Source: Amphritea atlantica
GTDB taxonomy: Bacteria > Pseudomonadota > Gammaproteobacteria > Pseudomonadales > Balneatricaceae
Reading direction: 5' to 3'
Length of the DNA: 64,000 bases
Assembly (NCBI RefSeq): GCF_900111095.1
Contig: NZ_FOGB01000006.1
Coordinates: forward strand, 34,118-98,117
This document shows, piece after piece, positions 1 through 8,404 of this stretch; position 1 is the stretch's first letter; every line of letters starts with the position of its first letter. Under the pieces are notes generated by a model. It was not told the DNA's origin. It worked only from the letters and a program-made list of their open reading frames with translations, and ran no database searches. A program made the position numbers and the translations under genes.

Positions 1-36
1 GAGCAACGAGCAACGAGCAACGAGCAACGAGCAACG
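1..36. repeat. Tandem heptamer repeat (GAGCAAC, five units)
   Basis: Five perfect head-to-tail copies of GAGCAAC followed by a G open the window, so the array may extend to the left. It lies just downstream of riboflavin synthase (which runs leftward) and is followed at once by two hairpin modules. GTTGC, which fits the reverse complement of this unit, also begins the related repeat near 23445, so the heptamer array and hairpins may be parts of one mobile or dispersed element. Confidence 0.9.
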
Positions 37-44
37 TCTTTTTC

Positions 45-106
45 TGGCAAGGAAAGCGAAGCTTTCCGTCTGGCCACTAACAGGCGCGAAGCGCCGTTCT
101 AGCGGC
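45..106. repeat. Two tandem hairpin modules of a dispersed mini-repeat
   Basis: Module one is CTGGCAA, then stem GGAAAGC (51-57), loop GAA (58-60), stem GCTTTCC (61-67), then GTCTGGC. Module two is CTGGCCACTAACA, then stem GGCGC (83-87), loop GAA (88-90), stem GCGCC (91-95), then GTTCTAGC. The flanks (CTRGC-type) and the GAA loop are shared while the stems differ in sequence but still pair. A single module in the opposite orientation lies at 23445-23481. The stop codon of riboflavin synthase (TAG on the minus strand, 99-101) falls inside the right flank. Confidence 0.8.
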
Positions 107-719
107 TTAATATAGCGTTCTGTTGCATATATCGTTCTACAGTGTCGACTACTGCCTGAGTCTGGCTATCGACCTCGAGATTGATCCTGTCTCCGACAGA
201 TGCTGTACCAAAAGTGGTGACAGTGAGTGTTTCCGGTATCAGGTAAACGTTAAACCGGTTGCCCTGAACCTCTCCAATCGTCAGGCTGCAACCATTCAGG
301 GCGACAAAGCCTTTCGGCAAAATGTATTTCATCAGTTCAGAATTACCTTCAAACCAGACAATCCGGTTGTCTTCGGGTTGTTCAATCTGGCTGATGGTTG
401 CCTGTCCATGGATATGGCCGGAGAGCATATGTCCACCAATCTCGTCACCGATTCTGGCGGCGCGTTCAAAGTTTACCTTATCACCGGGTTTCAGCTCTCC
501 CAGATTAGTGACTCTGAGCGTTTCCATAATCAGGTCAAAGCTGATCTGGTTTGCTCTGAATCCGGTGATCGTCAGACAGGTGCCATTGATGGCAATACTG
601 GCACCGGTTTGAAGGTGTTCGCAGTGCTGCTGGGGAAACTCCAGCGTCAGCTGCATGAACTGATCTTTCATTAAAGTCGTAATAACCGTTGCGGTACCCT
701 GAACAATTCCGGTGAACAT
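99..719 (-). CDS. ribE: Riboflavin synthase, alpha subunit
   Basis: Catalyses the dismutation of two 6,7-dimethyl-8-ribityllumazine molecules to riboflavin, the last step of the pathway, in the cytosol. The 206-residue product starts with the family hallmark MFTGIVQG and contains two lumazine-binding repeats, about residues 1-97 and 98-195; the second begins near HIHGQA. An AGGAAAT ribosome binding site precedes the ATG. The length is normal for the family. No FMN riboswitch is visible in the 120 bases upstream and no other rib gene is adjacent, so it appears monocistronic. The last codons and the stop overlap the hairpin repeat at 70-104, which suggests the repeat inserted at, or co-evolved with, the gene's end. 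Identification is firm; some genomes call this gene ribC. Confidence 0.96.
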   Translation of the reverse strand: MFTGIVQGTATVITTLMKDQFMQLTLEFPQQHCEHLQTGASIAINGTCLTITGFRANQISFDLIMETLRVTNLGELKPGDKVNFERAARIGDEIGGHMLSGHIHGQATISQIEQPEDNRIVWFEGNSELMKYILPKGFVALNGCSLTIGEVQGNRFNVYLIPETLTVTTFGTASVGDRINLEVDSQTQAVVDTVERYMQQNAILSR

Positions 720-838
720 AATTATTTCCTGTTAAATTTTCACTGGTCTATGTTTATAAAGAGAGACAGCCTGGTTTGCAATATCAGGGTAGGGGCTAAT
801 GTCCTCTGTTTCTTGGCACTCTTTCTAAGGAGATCTAT

Positions 839-1744
839 ATGAAGGTTCTGATCAGCGGTGCTACCGGCTTTATTGGGCGCCACCTTATTCCCCGGTTATT
901 GGATTACGATCATGAGCCAGTGGTTCTTACCCGCTCTGAAGCCAAAGCCAGGGATCTGTTTGGGGCTTCTGTCAGAGTAATTACCAGTCTTGATCAGATT
1001 AACAGTGATGAGCAGATCGATGGCATCATCAATCTGGCTGGAGAGGGGATCGCCGATAAGCGCTGGAATGAGGCCCGCAAACAGGCATTAGTGGACAGCC
1101 GGATCAGCATTACTGCAGATCTGGTCTCACTGATTATGCGGCTGGAACACAACCCGGAAGTGATGATCAGTGGTTCGGCAATTGGCTATTATGGTTGCCG
1201 GACAGATGATCTGCAGCTACCTGAACGAGGGGAGGTGGTTGATGATTTTACCCATCAGCTGTGTCAGCGGTGGGAAAGTGAAGCGCTTAAGGCTCAGACC
1301 ATGGGGGTGCGGGTTTGTCTGATCAGAACCGGGGTGGTATTGGGGCATGGCGGTGCGTTGGCAAAAATGTTGCCTGCTTTCAAACTCGGTTTGGGTGGTC
1401 CGGTTGCCAGAGGGGATCAGTGGATGTCATGGATCCATATGGACGACGAGGTAGAGATCATCTGTATGATGCTGACCCATAATAGTTTTCATGGCGCCTA
1501 TAATCTCACCGCACCTGAAGCAGCGACCAATGCAACCTTCAGTCAGACGCTGGCGAGTGTTTTATCCCGGCCATGCTGGTTCAGAGTGCCTGCCGTGATG
1601 CTTGATCTGATGCTGGGTGAGGGCAGTGATCTGCTGGTTAAAGGGCAAAATGTTTACCCCGAACGGCTGTTAAAGGCGGGCTATAAGTTTGCCTATCCTG
1701 ATCTGGATACTGCGCTGGCCCAGGTGCTGGAGCCTGCAGACTAA
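839..1744 (+). CDS. TIGR01777-type NAD(P)-binding epimerase (YfcH family)
   Basis: An extended short-chain dehydrogenase-like protein of 301 residues. The N-terminal TGATGFIG motif (residues 7-14) is the Rossmann dinucleotide-binding turn. The later NLAGEGIADKRW segment and a C-terminal DUF1731-like tail (VPAVMLDLMLGE) are typical of the YfcH/SDR39U1 family, whose substrate is unknown. An AAGGAG ribosome binding site lies seven bases before the ATG. It faces away from riboflavin synthase and converges with batD. Length matches the family. No physiological role can be inferred from the neighbours. Confidence 0.9.
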   Translation: MKVLISGATGFIGRHLIPRLLDYDHEPVVLTRSEAKARDLFGASVRVITSLDQINSDEQIDGIINLAGEGIADKRWNEARKQALVDSRISITADLVSLIMRLEHNPEVMISGSAIGYYGCRTDDLQLPERGEVVDDFTHQLCQRWESEALKAQTMGVRVCLIRTGVVLGHGGALAKMLPAFKLGLGGPVARGDQWMSWIHMDDEVEIICMMLTHNSFHGAYNLTAPEAATNATFSQTLASVLSRPCWFRVPAVMLDLMLGEGSDLLVKGQNVYPERLLKAGYKFAYPDLDTALAQVLEPAD

Positions 1745-1784
1745 TCAGGATTAACTCGCCGCTTATCAGCAAAACGGTGCGGTT

Positions 1785-3482
1785 TCAGCGCTGCCGCTTG
1801 CGTAGCTGACTCTCTCTGATATGTCTGAGAGCCTGTGCCAGAAGGTCGCCGGACCACTGGCCTGTTTCAGCACCGCTGATGTAGCTTTCCATATCGATCA
1901 GTAGCAACTCCAGGGTTTTACTGTTGTTGATCTCACTCAGATGGAGACTGTCTGTAAACTGGCTGTTTGGCCAGAACAGTCGGGCCCAATCCAGTATCAA
2001 TAACCGGGCTTCGAGGGGAATATCCCGGTCACAGGCCTGAATCGCTTTATCAAACGCGTTCTGCTCATCGTCTTGTGGTTTTGCCTGGGAAGCGCCGGCT
2101 TCAGCCATTGGTTGCTGCGACAATGAGTTGGGGAGAGGATTTTTGTCCGCTGAGCTGATATCAAAGTCACCGATATCAAACTTCTTGCGCCGCTGTGCAG
2201 AATAGCTATAGAGCCAGCCCAGTGAGGAGATAATGGTAATCGCGGTCAGCAGCCAGACCAGTATGCGTATACTGCTGTAATCCGGCTTATCCTCTGAGGG
2301 GATGTTTGGCGCGACCATTGCCGATTTTTCGGCAACCGCCTCTACTGCCGGGGGCGTGGCTGGCGCAGGTGAGGGGGGGGCAACTCTCAGAATCACCTGG
2401 GCTAAGCGGACTTTCTCACTCTGGTCCTGATTGATGTTCCACCAGGGAATAATTATCTCCGGCAGGGTGACCTCACCCCGCTCTGCAGGGGTGATACGCA
2501 GCGTCTCTGTACGGCTGCTGACAACCCCTTTGGCAGTGAGTTTCTGCTCCAGGCTGACATCTTCTACGTTGATGCGGGCCAGTTCATTACGCAGAGGCAT
2601 CAGGGCGGGTAACTGTTCAGCCATCAATCCCTCGGCACTGATTCTGAGGGTGCGTAGCTGGCTTTCACCCAGTACCAGGTTGTTATCCGCTTCAGTAAGG
2701 TCTTCCAGAGTAATTTTGCTGGCTGGCAGCCAGTAGCCGCGTATCGTTTGAGAAACTCTGGGTAATACATCGATGGAGATCGGATCAGTGGTCAGCTCCG
2801 GTGTTCCGGGACCGGCACTGAAGTGGGCCGCGGGTATTGTTAATGGACCGGTTTGGTCTGGAAAAATGGCATAGCTCTGTTCTGTTACCTGATAGGTCTG
2901 CCCCTTCATCTGGCGGCTATACTGCTGTTTATCACCGAGAGGAACTGTTTTGGTGCCGGGGATGGTCAGCTCAGACAATGTTGACATCGGCGGCAGCTCT
3001 TCCAGATGGAACAGTCTGACGCTATACAGAAGCTGGCTGCCCTGATAAACCTCATAACTGTCAACTGAGCTTTCAAGAAATGAATCGCTGCTGATCAGTG
3101 CCGCCGCACCGGCAACCCCTTCCACGGTGATCAGTTGTGGTTGACTGTATTCATTATTCAACTGCAACGCCGGAATCTGCAGATCACCTGCCCGGCGAGG
3201 CCGCAGCAGAATTTTCCAGCGAGTGATATTTTGGTTAGCACCGTTAGCATAGCTGGAGACAGTCATCTGTTTGCTGCCCAGAAAGTGAAAATCTTTTGTC
3301 AGAGGCGAAAAGTCCGGGCGGCTTGAGGTACGCTGATCGATCTCAACCGTTAGCTGAATGGTTTCACCCTCAGTGATAGAAAAGCGATCAGGAAAAACAT
3401 TGAGCTGTGCCCAGACTGGTGAGGAGGCCAGTATGATCAAACCAGTGATGAGAGAACGGGTAAGGTGGAACATCTGCGACAT
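1785..3482 (-). CDS. batD: BatD-family protein (aerotolerance operon component)
   Basis: A 565-residue envelope protein. A signal peptide (start MSQMFHLTRSL, cleavage after PVWAQ) leads into a long periplasmic beta-rich region typical of BatD (DUF3808-like repeats; LNVFPDRFSITEGET near the mature N-terminus). A Pro/Ala-rich linker, a single membrane helix (about IRILVWLLTAITII) and a cytoplasmic tail follow. The frame is open 98 codons further upstream, but that stretch has no signal-like features, so I place the start at 3482 with a GGAG 12 bases upstream. BatD normally sits at the end of a moxR-batA-batB operon; here none of those partners is adjacent, so it is an orphan copy in this window. 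The molecular role of the family is not established. Confidence 0.8.
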   Translation of the reverse strand: MSQMFHLTRSLITGLIILASSPVWAQLNVFPDRFSITEGETIQLTVEIDQRTSSRPDFSPLTKDFHFLGSKQMTVSSYANGANQNITRWKILLRPRRAGDLQIPALQLNNEYSQPQLITVEGVAGAAALISSDSFLESSVDSYEVYQGSQLLYSVRLFHLEELPPMSTLSELTIPGTKTVPLGDKQQYSRQMKGQTYQVTEQSYAIFPDQTGPLTIPAAHFSAGPGTPELTTDPISIDVLPRVSQTIRGYWLPASKITLEDLTEADNNLVLGESQLRTLRISAEGLMAEQLPALMPLRNELARINVEDVSLEQKLTAKGVVSSRTETLRITPAERGEVTLPEIIIPWWNINQDQSEKVRLAQVILRVAPPSPAPATPPAVEAVAEKSAMVAPNIPSEDKPDYSSIRILVWLLTAITIISSLGWLYSYSAQRRKKFDIGDFDISSADKNPLPNSLSQQPMAEAGASQAKPQDDEQNAFDKAIQACDRDIPLEARLLILDWARLFWPNSQFTDSLHLSEINNSKTLELLLIDMESYISGAETGQWSGDLLAQALRHIRESQLRKRQR

Positions 3483-3798
3483 AAGTAAGTTAATCTCCGG
3501 TGACTGTCCGGCTCCAGAAGGCTTGTTAATACAGTCCGTGTTCATGGTCATCTTGTTAACGCTGCCCGCTGGGCGGCTGTCGCACCACCGCTGCAGCCGT
3601 AGTAGCATAACTGAAAAATGCTGCAAAAGGATAACTTTTAGAGAGATAAACCGGAGTCTTTGAGTTAGCCGCATGACTCGATTGTTGTGACCTTTTGCTG
3701 AACCGACAGAGGGAGGGACTACGCGGATATGCTGGCAGCCTGCCTGCAGCGGCAGTAGAATAACGCAGGAAGCCATATATCCTCTTTAAGAAACACTT
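3483..3798. other. Intergenic region between batD and DUF2835 gene
   Basis: About 316 bases separating divergent genes. It must hold their promoters, but I see no convincing -35/-10 pair, terminator or small gene. Open frames here read as compositionally poor shadows of the flanking genes. Confidence 0.5.
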
Positions 3799-4017
3799 AT
3801 GCAACAGATCATTGTCGATATACACTTAACTCAGGAGCAGTATCTGGCTCATTACACATCTCAGGCAAGGGATGTTGTGGCCACCAGTCGTGATGGCCGG
3901 CGGGTCAGATTTCCATCTTCATTGCTGCAACCCTATCTGTTGCATAACGGAATTCAGGGGAGTTTTCGTATCTCATATACTGATGCGGGAAAATTCAGTA
4001 GCATCGAACGGCTCTGA
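3799..4017 (+). CDS. DUF2835 family protein
   Basis: A 72-residue cytosolic protein matching DUF2835, a small gammaproteobacterial family of unknown function. The diagnostic centre is TSRDGRRVRFP (about residues 29-39), followed by a GIQGSF segment and the terminal SIERL. It starts at an ATG with little ribosome binding site (TAAGAAAC upstream). It precedes pyrD by about 65 bases, and linkage of DUF2835 to pyrD is common in this group as far as I recall. No cysteines, membrane segments or enzymatic motifs are seen. Confidence 0.85.
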   Translation: MQQIIVDIHLTQEQYLAHYTSQARDVVATSRDGRRVRFPSSLLQPYLLHNGIQGSFRISYTDAGKFSSIERL

Positions 4018-4081
4018 TTTTTTTACAGCGCCGACGGCTTTGCATATAATGCCCGCACTTTAATTTGACTTGTGGTATCCC

Positions 4082-5113
4082 ATGCTCTATCAAGCTGCCC
4101 GATCTTTGTTGTTTAAACTGGATCCTGAAACGGCCCATGACCTGTCACTGAACAGCCTTAACCTGATGGCCAGTATTGGATTGAACTCACTGTTTCGCTT
4201 TAAAACGATCAGTCAGCCCGTAGAGGTGATGGGGATTAAGTTCCCGAATCCGGTAGGCCTGGCTGCGGGACTGGACAAAAACGGCATTGCTATCGATGGT
4301 ATGGCGTCACTGGGATTCGGTTTTGTTGAAGTGGGGACGGTTACACCCAGACCGCAGCCGGGCAATCCTCAGCCGCGTCTGTTCCGGATTCCTGAACGTC
4401 AGGCGATTATCAACCGTATGGGGTTTAATAATCAGGGTGTTGATACACTGCTGAAAAATATTGAAAAGAGCCGTTTTGATGGCATTCTGGGCATCAATAT
4501 CGGTAAAAACTTCGATACCCCGGTGGAACAGGCGACGGATGACTACCTGATCTGCATGCGCAAAGTGTATGACAGGGCAAGCTATATCACAGTGAACGTT
4601 TCCTCTCCCAATACTCCCGGGCTTCGGACATTACAGTTTGGCGACACCCTGAATGAACTGTTGGCGGCACTTAAGACCGAACAGGCCAATCTGGCCCGCT
4701 TGCATGGTAAGTATGTCCCGATAGCGGTTAAGATCGCCCCCGATATGAGTGAAGAGGAATTCGCTCTGGTCGCTGCATCGCTCAAGTCCTATGAGATCGA
4801 TGGTGTGATTGCCACTAACACCACCCTTTCCCGTGCCGGTGTTGAGGAGTTTCCGGTGTCACAGGAAGCCGGAGGGCTGAGTGGTGTACCAGTGCGTAAT
4901 GCTGCCACTAAGGCTATTCGTATTCTGGCCCGTGAACTGGACGGTGCTTTGCCGATTATCGGTGTGGGCGGAATTACCAATGGCTTTGATGCGGCAGAAA
5001 AGATTGAGGCTGGGGCTTCACTGGTTCAGGTGTATACCGGCTTTATCTATCGCGGTCCTGAATTGATTTCTGAGTCTGTAAAAGCGATTGCAGAGCTTGA
5101 AAGGAAAGCCTGA
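4082..5113 (+). CDS. pyrD: Dihydroorotate dehydrogenase (quinone), class 2
   Basis: Oxidises dihydroorotate to orotate with FMN and passes electrons to the quinone pool, the fourth step of pyrimidine synthesis, at the inner membrane surface. The 343-residue form starts [15 protein letters not shown], which aligns residue for residue with the E. coli amphipathic N-terminal helix; the TTG four codons upstream is therefore not used. Visible motifs are [13 protein letters not shown] (FMN site), [11 protein letters not shown] with the class 2 catalytic serine, and GVGGITNG with QVYTGFIY near the end. The class 2 N-terminal extension identifies the membrane-bound type. It ends in a stem-loop at 5199-5220. 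Confidence 0.96.
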   Translation: MLYQAARSLLFKLDPETAHDLSLNSLNLMASIGLNSLFRFKTISQPVEVMGIKFPNPVGLAAGLDKNGIAIDGMASLGFGFVEVGTVTPRPQPGNPQPRLFRIPERQAIINRMGFNNQGVDTLLKNIEKSRFDGILGINIGKNFDTPVEQATDDYLICMRKVYDRASYITVNVSSPNTPGLRTLQFGDTLNELLAALKTEQANLARLHGKYVPIAVKIAPDMSEEEFALVAASLKSYEIDGVIATNTTLSRAGVEEFPVSQEAGGLSGVPVRNAATKAIRILARELDGALPIIGVGGITNGFDAAEKIEAGASLVQVYTGFIYRGPELISESVKAIAELERKA

Positions 5114-5198
5114 TAAGCAACCCATGACAGAGATATCTGATGTTTAGATGTCCGTTGCTTAGGTGAGAGTGACTAAGGCCTGAACGGCCAACTATAAG

Positions 5199-5220
5199 AA
5201 AGGCTCCCAAGGGAGCCTTT
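5199..5220. terminator. Terminator-like hairpin between pyrD and rmf
   Basis: Perfect inverted repeat AAAGGCTCCC (5199-5208) / GGGAGCCTTT (5211-5220) between the convergent ends of pyrD and rmf. The stem carries its own terminal T's on each strand, so it could stop transcription from both sides, but neither side has a long U-tract. Confidence 0.65.
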
Positions 5221-5263
5221 CCTGTTTATGTTCTTTCCACAATTATTGTTTTCAGTGGTTCGG

Positions 5264-5470
5264 TTAATGCAAAGATGGATTAATGTTTATAGCCGAGACA
5301 CCCGACTGACCATTCCAATGTGCTTCACGACCTTCACGCCATCCACTCATCCAGTGGGTTCTGAGGTCTCCGATTGTGACTGGACACTCGTCTTTAGATT
5401 TACCTACGAGTCCGGCGGTAAAGCCGCGGTTGAAAAGTACTGAAGAACGATCACGTTTTTGTCTCTTCAT
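5264..5470 (-). CDS. rmf: Ribosome modulation factor
   Basis: A small basic protein (68 residues) that dimerises 70S ribosomes into inactive 100S particles in stationary phase. The N-terminus MKRQKRDRSS, the segment RGFTAGLVGKSK, the CP motif and WMSGWREGRE closely follow the E. coli protein; the C-terminal extension of about ten residues is longer than in E. coli. An AGAGGCG ribosome binding site precedes the ATG. It lies between pyrD and rlmL, an order also found in pseudomonads. In E. coli the gene responds to ppGpp and slow growth; the sequence here does not show the control site. Confidence 0.95.
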   Translation of the reverse strand: MKRQKRDRSSVLFNRGFTAGLVGKSKDECPVTIGDLRTHWMSGWREGREAHWNGQSGVSAININPSLH

Positions 5471-5916
5471 AAAAGACGCCTCTATTTAGTTCTTAATATT
5501 TTCAGGCAGACTACTGATACCAGGGCCATTGGTGCGAAACACAGCTACAAGACAAACTCATAACATTTTCGACTTCCCTGGCGTCTCAGTAATCCGGTTT
5601 ACTGTGACTCAATTGCTCCTGTGGTTTGTGTGTTAACTGTTTACATTGTGAACTTCACAGAAATCCACAATGGCGCAAACGCAATCGGGTGTGTAATTAA
5701 AAAAAAGTATCAGGAATCGTTTTTTAATAAAAATGTCATAGAAGCATCTGCAAAAAGATCATTACTTCAATAGCTTGCACAGGGGTTTTGAAACAGCGAC
5801 ACCTCAATGAAAAAAATTCACTTTACTGTAGTTTTCTTTGAATTTGCATCTTAGTCATTGGTCTTAAAAGCGTTTGCCGTTAATATGCCCGTTCTTAAAT
5901 GAGGTATTCCCTGAGT
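5471..5916. other. AT-rich intergenic region between rmf and rlmL
   Basis: About 445 bases of markedly AT-rich DNA between divergent rmf and rlmL, with runs such as AAAAAAAGT near 5700. It must hold both promoters. I could not pick a convincing promoter, hairpin or reading frame. The AT richness would suit binding by a nucleoid protein such as H-NS, but that is inference only. Confidence 0.45.
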
Positions 5917-8103
5917 ATGAAATTCTTTGCTACCTGCCCAAAAGGGCTGGAGCCTGTTCTGTTTGATGAACTTCAGGCCCTGAATGTTGACGCGCCGAAA
6001 CAAACCCTGGCGGGGGTCTACTTTTCCGGCGGACTTGAAGCCGCCTATCGTGCCTGTTTATGGTCGCGGGTAGCTAACCGTATTCTGCTTGAGTTACACC
6101 GCTGTCCTGCGGAAACGGCCGAGCAGTTATATCAGGGTGTGCAACAGCTTAAATGGCTTGAGCATATGCGTCCGGAAGGCACGCTGACAATCGACTTTAC
6201 CGGGCAGTCTGAAGGGATTAATCACAGTCGCTTTGGGGCACAGAAAGTTAAAGATGCCATTGTTGATCAGATCCGCGATGAAACTGGACGGCGCCCCTCT
6301 GTCGACCGGATGAAACCGGACCTGAGAGTCAATGTTCATCTGCAGCGGGGCGAAGCAACCATTGCGGTTGATATTTCCGGTGACAGCCTTCATCGCCGGG
6401 GATACCGTCTGCAATCCGGTTCGGCACCGATGAAAGAAAACCTGGCTGCTGCGTTGCTATACCGCTGTGGCTGGCCGGAAAAAGCGGCTCAGGGGCAAGC
6501 GTTGCTGGACCCGATGTGTGGTTCCGGAACCCTGCTTATCGAAGGGGTGCTGATGGCGGCTGATATCGCCCCGGGGCTGCTGCGCCGGGATTACGGTTTT
6601 ACTTACTGGACACAGCATAACAGCAAGTTATGGAAATCACTGCTTGAAGAGGCACAACAGCGCCGGGAGGCGGGGCTGAAAGTTGTCAGCAGTCGCTTCG
6701 AAGGCTTTGATGCCGATGCCAAAGTACTCAATATCGCCCGGGATAATGCCCGCAGAGCTGGTGTTGAGAGGCTGATTCATTTTGAACGCAGAGAGTTGTC
6801 GCGCCTGTCCCTCCCAGCGACCGATGCTCAGGGGCTGGTGGTGACTAATCCGCCCTATGGCGAGCGTCTTGGGGATGAGCCAACGCTGTTCTTTCTGTAT
6901 CAGCATCTGGGGGAGCGCCTTAAAGCGGAATTTGCTGGCTGGCAGGCGGCGGTGTTCACCGGTAATCCGGAACTCTGCCGGATGATGAAGCTGGCAGCGG
7001 ATAAAACCTATAAATTATATAACGGAGCGATTCCCAGTCAGCTGCAGATCTTCAATATCCGGGCCCGGCAAGCAGCTGAAATACAAGCATCTGAGTGCCT
7101 GGAGACGCGCGAGCCTGATAGCAGTGAACCAGCAGTGACAGACGCGGCGCCGGTTGAGCTGAGTGATGGCGCTCAGATGCTGGCTAACCGGTTGAGAAAA
7201 AACCTCAAGCAGTTGGGTAAATGGGCGAAGCGACAGGAGATAACCTGCTACCGTTTATATGATGCTGATCTGCCGGAATATTCCGCTGCCATTGATATCT
7301 ACGATGACTGGGTGCATGTGCAGGAATACCAGGCACCGAAAAGTGTCGATGTGGTGAAAGCGTTTGCCCGTCTGCAGGAGATTGTCGCTGTGCTGCCATC
7401 AGTGCTGGGAGTGCCGGCTGCTCATGTAATTCTGAAGCAGCGCCGCCGTCAGCAGGGCAGCAGTCAGTATGAAAAACAGGATCAGACCGCGCACTTTATC
7501 GATATCACAGAGGGTGGCTGCCGGATTCTGGTTAATCTGGAAGACTATCTCGATACCGGTCTGTTTCTTGATCACCGTCCGGTGCGCATGCAGATTCAAC
7601 AGGAAGCGAAAGGAAAGGATTTTCTTAATCTGTTCTGCTATACCGCGACGGCATCACTTCACGCTGCTCAGGGTGGCGCCCGTTCCACCACCAGTGTTGA
7701 TATGTCGGCAACCTACCTGAACTGGGCGAAGAAAAACTTTGCTTTAAACGGCTTCTCAGAAGCGCGTAACCATTTTATTCAGGAGGACTGTATCAGGTGG
7801 TTAAAGGCGCAGAAGGGGGAGGGCTATGACCTGATCTTTCTTGATCCGCCGACATTCTCTAATTCAAAACGGATGCACGATGTGCTGGATGTGCAGCGGG
7901 ACCATGTTGAGCTGATCAGTCTGGCAATGGCATTGTTGCGCCCAGAGGGTAAGCTGATCTTTTCCAATAACTACCGCCGCTTTAAAATTGATCCGCAACT
8001 GGCAGAGCGTTATCGGGTGGTGGATATTACCCGCAAATCGATCGATCTTGATTTTAAGCGCAGTAGTAAGATTCATCAGTGTTTTGAAATTTCAGCGCTG
8101 TGA
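5917..8103 (+). CDS. rlmL: Bifunctional 23S rRNA methyltransferase RlmKL (m2G2445 and m7G2069)
   Basis: A two-headed S-adenosylmethionine-dependent methyltransferase that modifies 23S rRNA during ribosome assembly. The 728-residue product has an N-terminal THUMP region (about 45-155), the RlmL domain with DPMCGSGTLLIEG (about 196-210) and the catalytic NPPYGERLG (about 307-316), then a C-terminal RlmK domain with NLFCYTATASLHA (about 568) and DPPTFSNSKRM (about 642). The start at 5917 (MKFFATCPKGLE) has GAGG 12 bases upstream; the in-frame ATG six codons earlier contains that GAGG and lacks its own site. The fusion is normal for Gammaproteobacteria. It ends in a strong terminator. Confidence 0.95.
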   Translation: MKFFATCPKGLEPVLFDELQALNVDAPKQTLAGVYFSGGLEAAYRACLWSRVANRILLELHRCPAETAEQLYQGVQQLKWLEHMRPEGTLTIDFTGQSEGINHSRFGAQKVKDAIVDQIRDETGRRPSVDRMKPDLRVNVHLQRGEATIAVDISGDSLHRRGYRLQSGSAPMKENLAAALLYRCGWPEKAAQGQALLDPMCGSGTLLIEGVLMAADIAPGLLRRDYGFTYWTQHNSKLWKSLLEEAQQRREAGLKVVSSRFEGFDADAKVLNIARDNARRAGVERLIHFERRELSRLSLPATDAQGLVVTNPPYGERLGDEPTLFFLYQHLGERLKAEFAGWQAAVFTGNPELCRMMKLAADKTYKLYNGAIPSQLQIFNIRARQAAEIQASECLETREPDSSEPAVTDAAPVELSDGAQMLANRLRKNLKQLGKWAKRQEITCYRLYDADLPEYSAAIDIYDDWVHVQEYQAPKSVDVVKAFARLQEIVAVLPSVLGVPAAHVILKQRRRQQGSSQYEKQDQTAHFIDITEGGCRILVNLEDYLDTGLFLDHRPVRMQIQQEAKGKDFLNLFCYTATASLHAAQGGARSTTSVDMSATYLNWAKKNFALNGFSEARNHFIQEDCIRWLKAQKGEGYDLIFLDPPTFSNSKRMHDVLDVQRDHVELISLAMALLRPEGKLIFSNNYRRFKIDPQLAERYRVVDITRKSIDLDFKRSSKIHQCFEISAL

Positions 8104-8142
8104 TGCAATCAGTGGCGAGAGATTAACAGCCAGACATCGATT

Positions 8143-8168
8143 AAAACCACCGGGAGGTGGTTTTTTTT
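8143..8168 (+). terminator. Rho-independent terminator of rlmL
   Basis: AAAACCACC (8143-8151), loop GGGA, GGTGGTTTT (8156-8164) and an uninterrupted T-tract to 8168, 40 bases after the rlmL stop. Confidence 0.9.
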
Positions 8169-8209
8169 GGTGCGGATATTTTGCGTTCAAATGGTGCGAG
8201 TTTGTGTGT

Positions 8210-8225
8210 TGGCACATTATCTGCT
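8210..8225 (+). promoter_or_regulatory. Sigma-54-type promoter for the ammonium transporter
   Basis: TGGCAC (8210-8215), five bases, then CTGCT (8221-8225). The GG and GC cores are ten bases apart, as the -24/-12 consensus (TGGCAC-N5-TTGCW) requires. The predicted start is near 8236, leaving a leader of about 170 bases before amt. Imperfect GCAC...GTGC palindromes, such as the one at about 8337-8351, resemble NtrC half sites but lie downstream of the start, which is unusual. Control of amt by NtrC and RpoN is standard in proteobacteria, so context supports the call. Confidence 0.6.
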
Positions 8226-8404
8226 TATAAAAATGCACATTTCTGGAGCAATAGTGAGCGGATTTCGTTGATCTCTCGATATATGGTTGATAGAGATGAT
8301 TAGCGACATGTTCTGATTGTTCGAATAATTAATAAACGCACCATAAATGTGCCTATGATTAAGAATTGGCATTAAAAGAGTGCGTTATTTCGCAGGAGGT
8401 CTTC

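Noticed and set aside
3483..3776. N-terminal 98-codon extension of BatD
   Set aside because: It places a signal peptide in the middle of the protein and reads as Arg/Leu-rich noise; the start at 3482 gives a normal signal peptide.
8366..8404. TTG-initiated longer form of the ammonium transporter
   Set aside because: A near-perfect AGGAGGT lies inside this stretch and positions the GTG at 8405.
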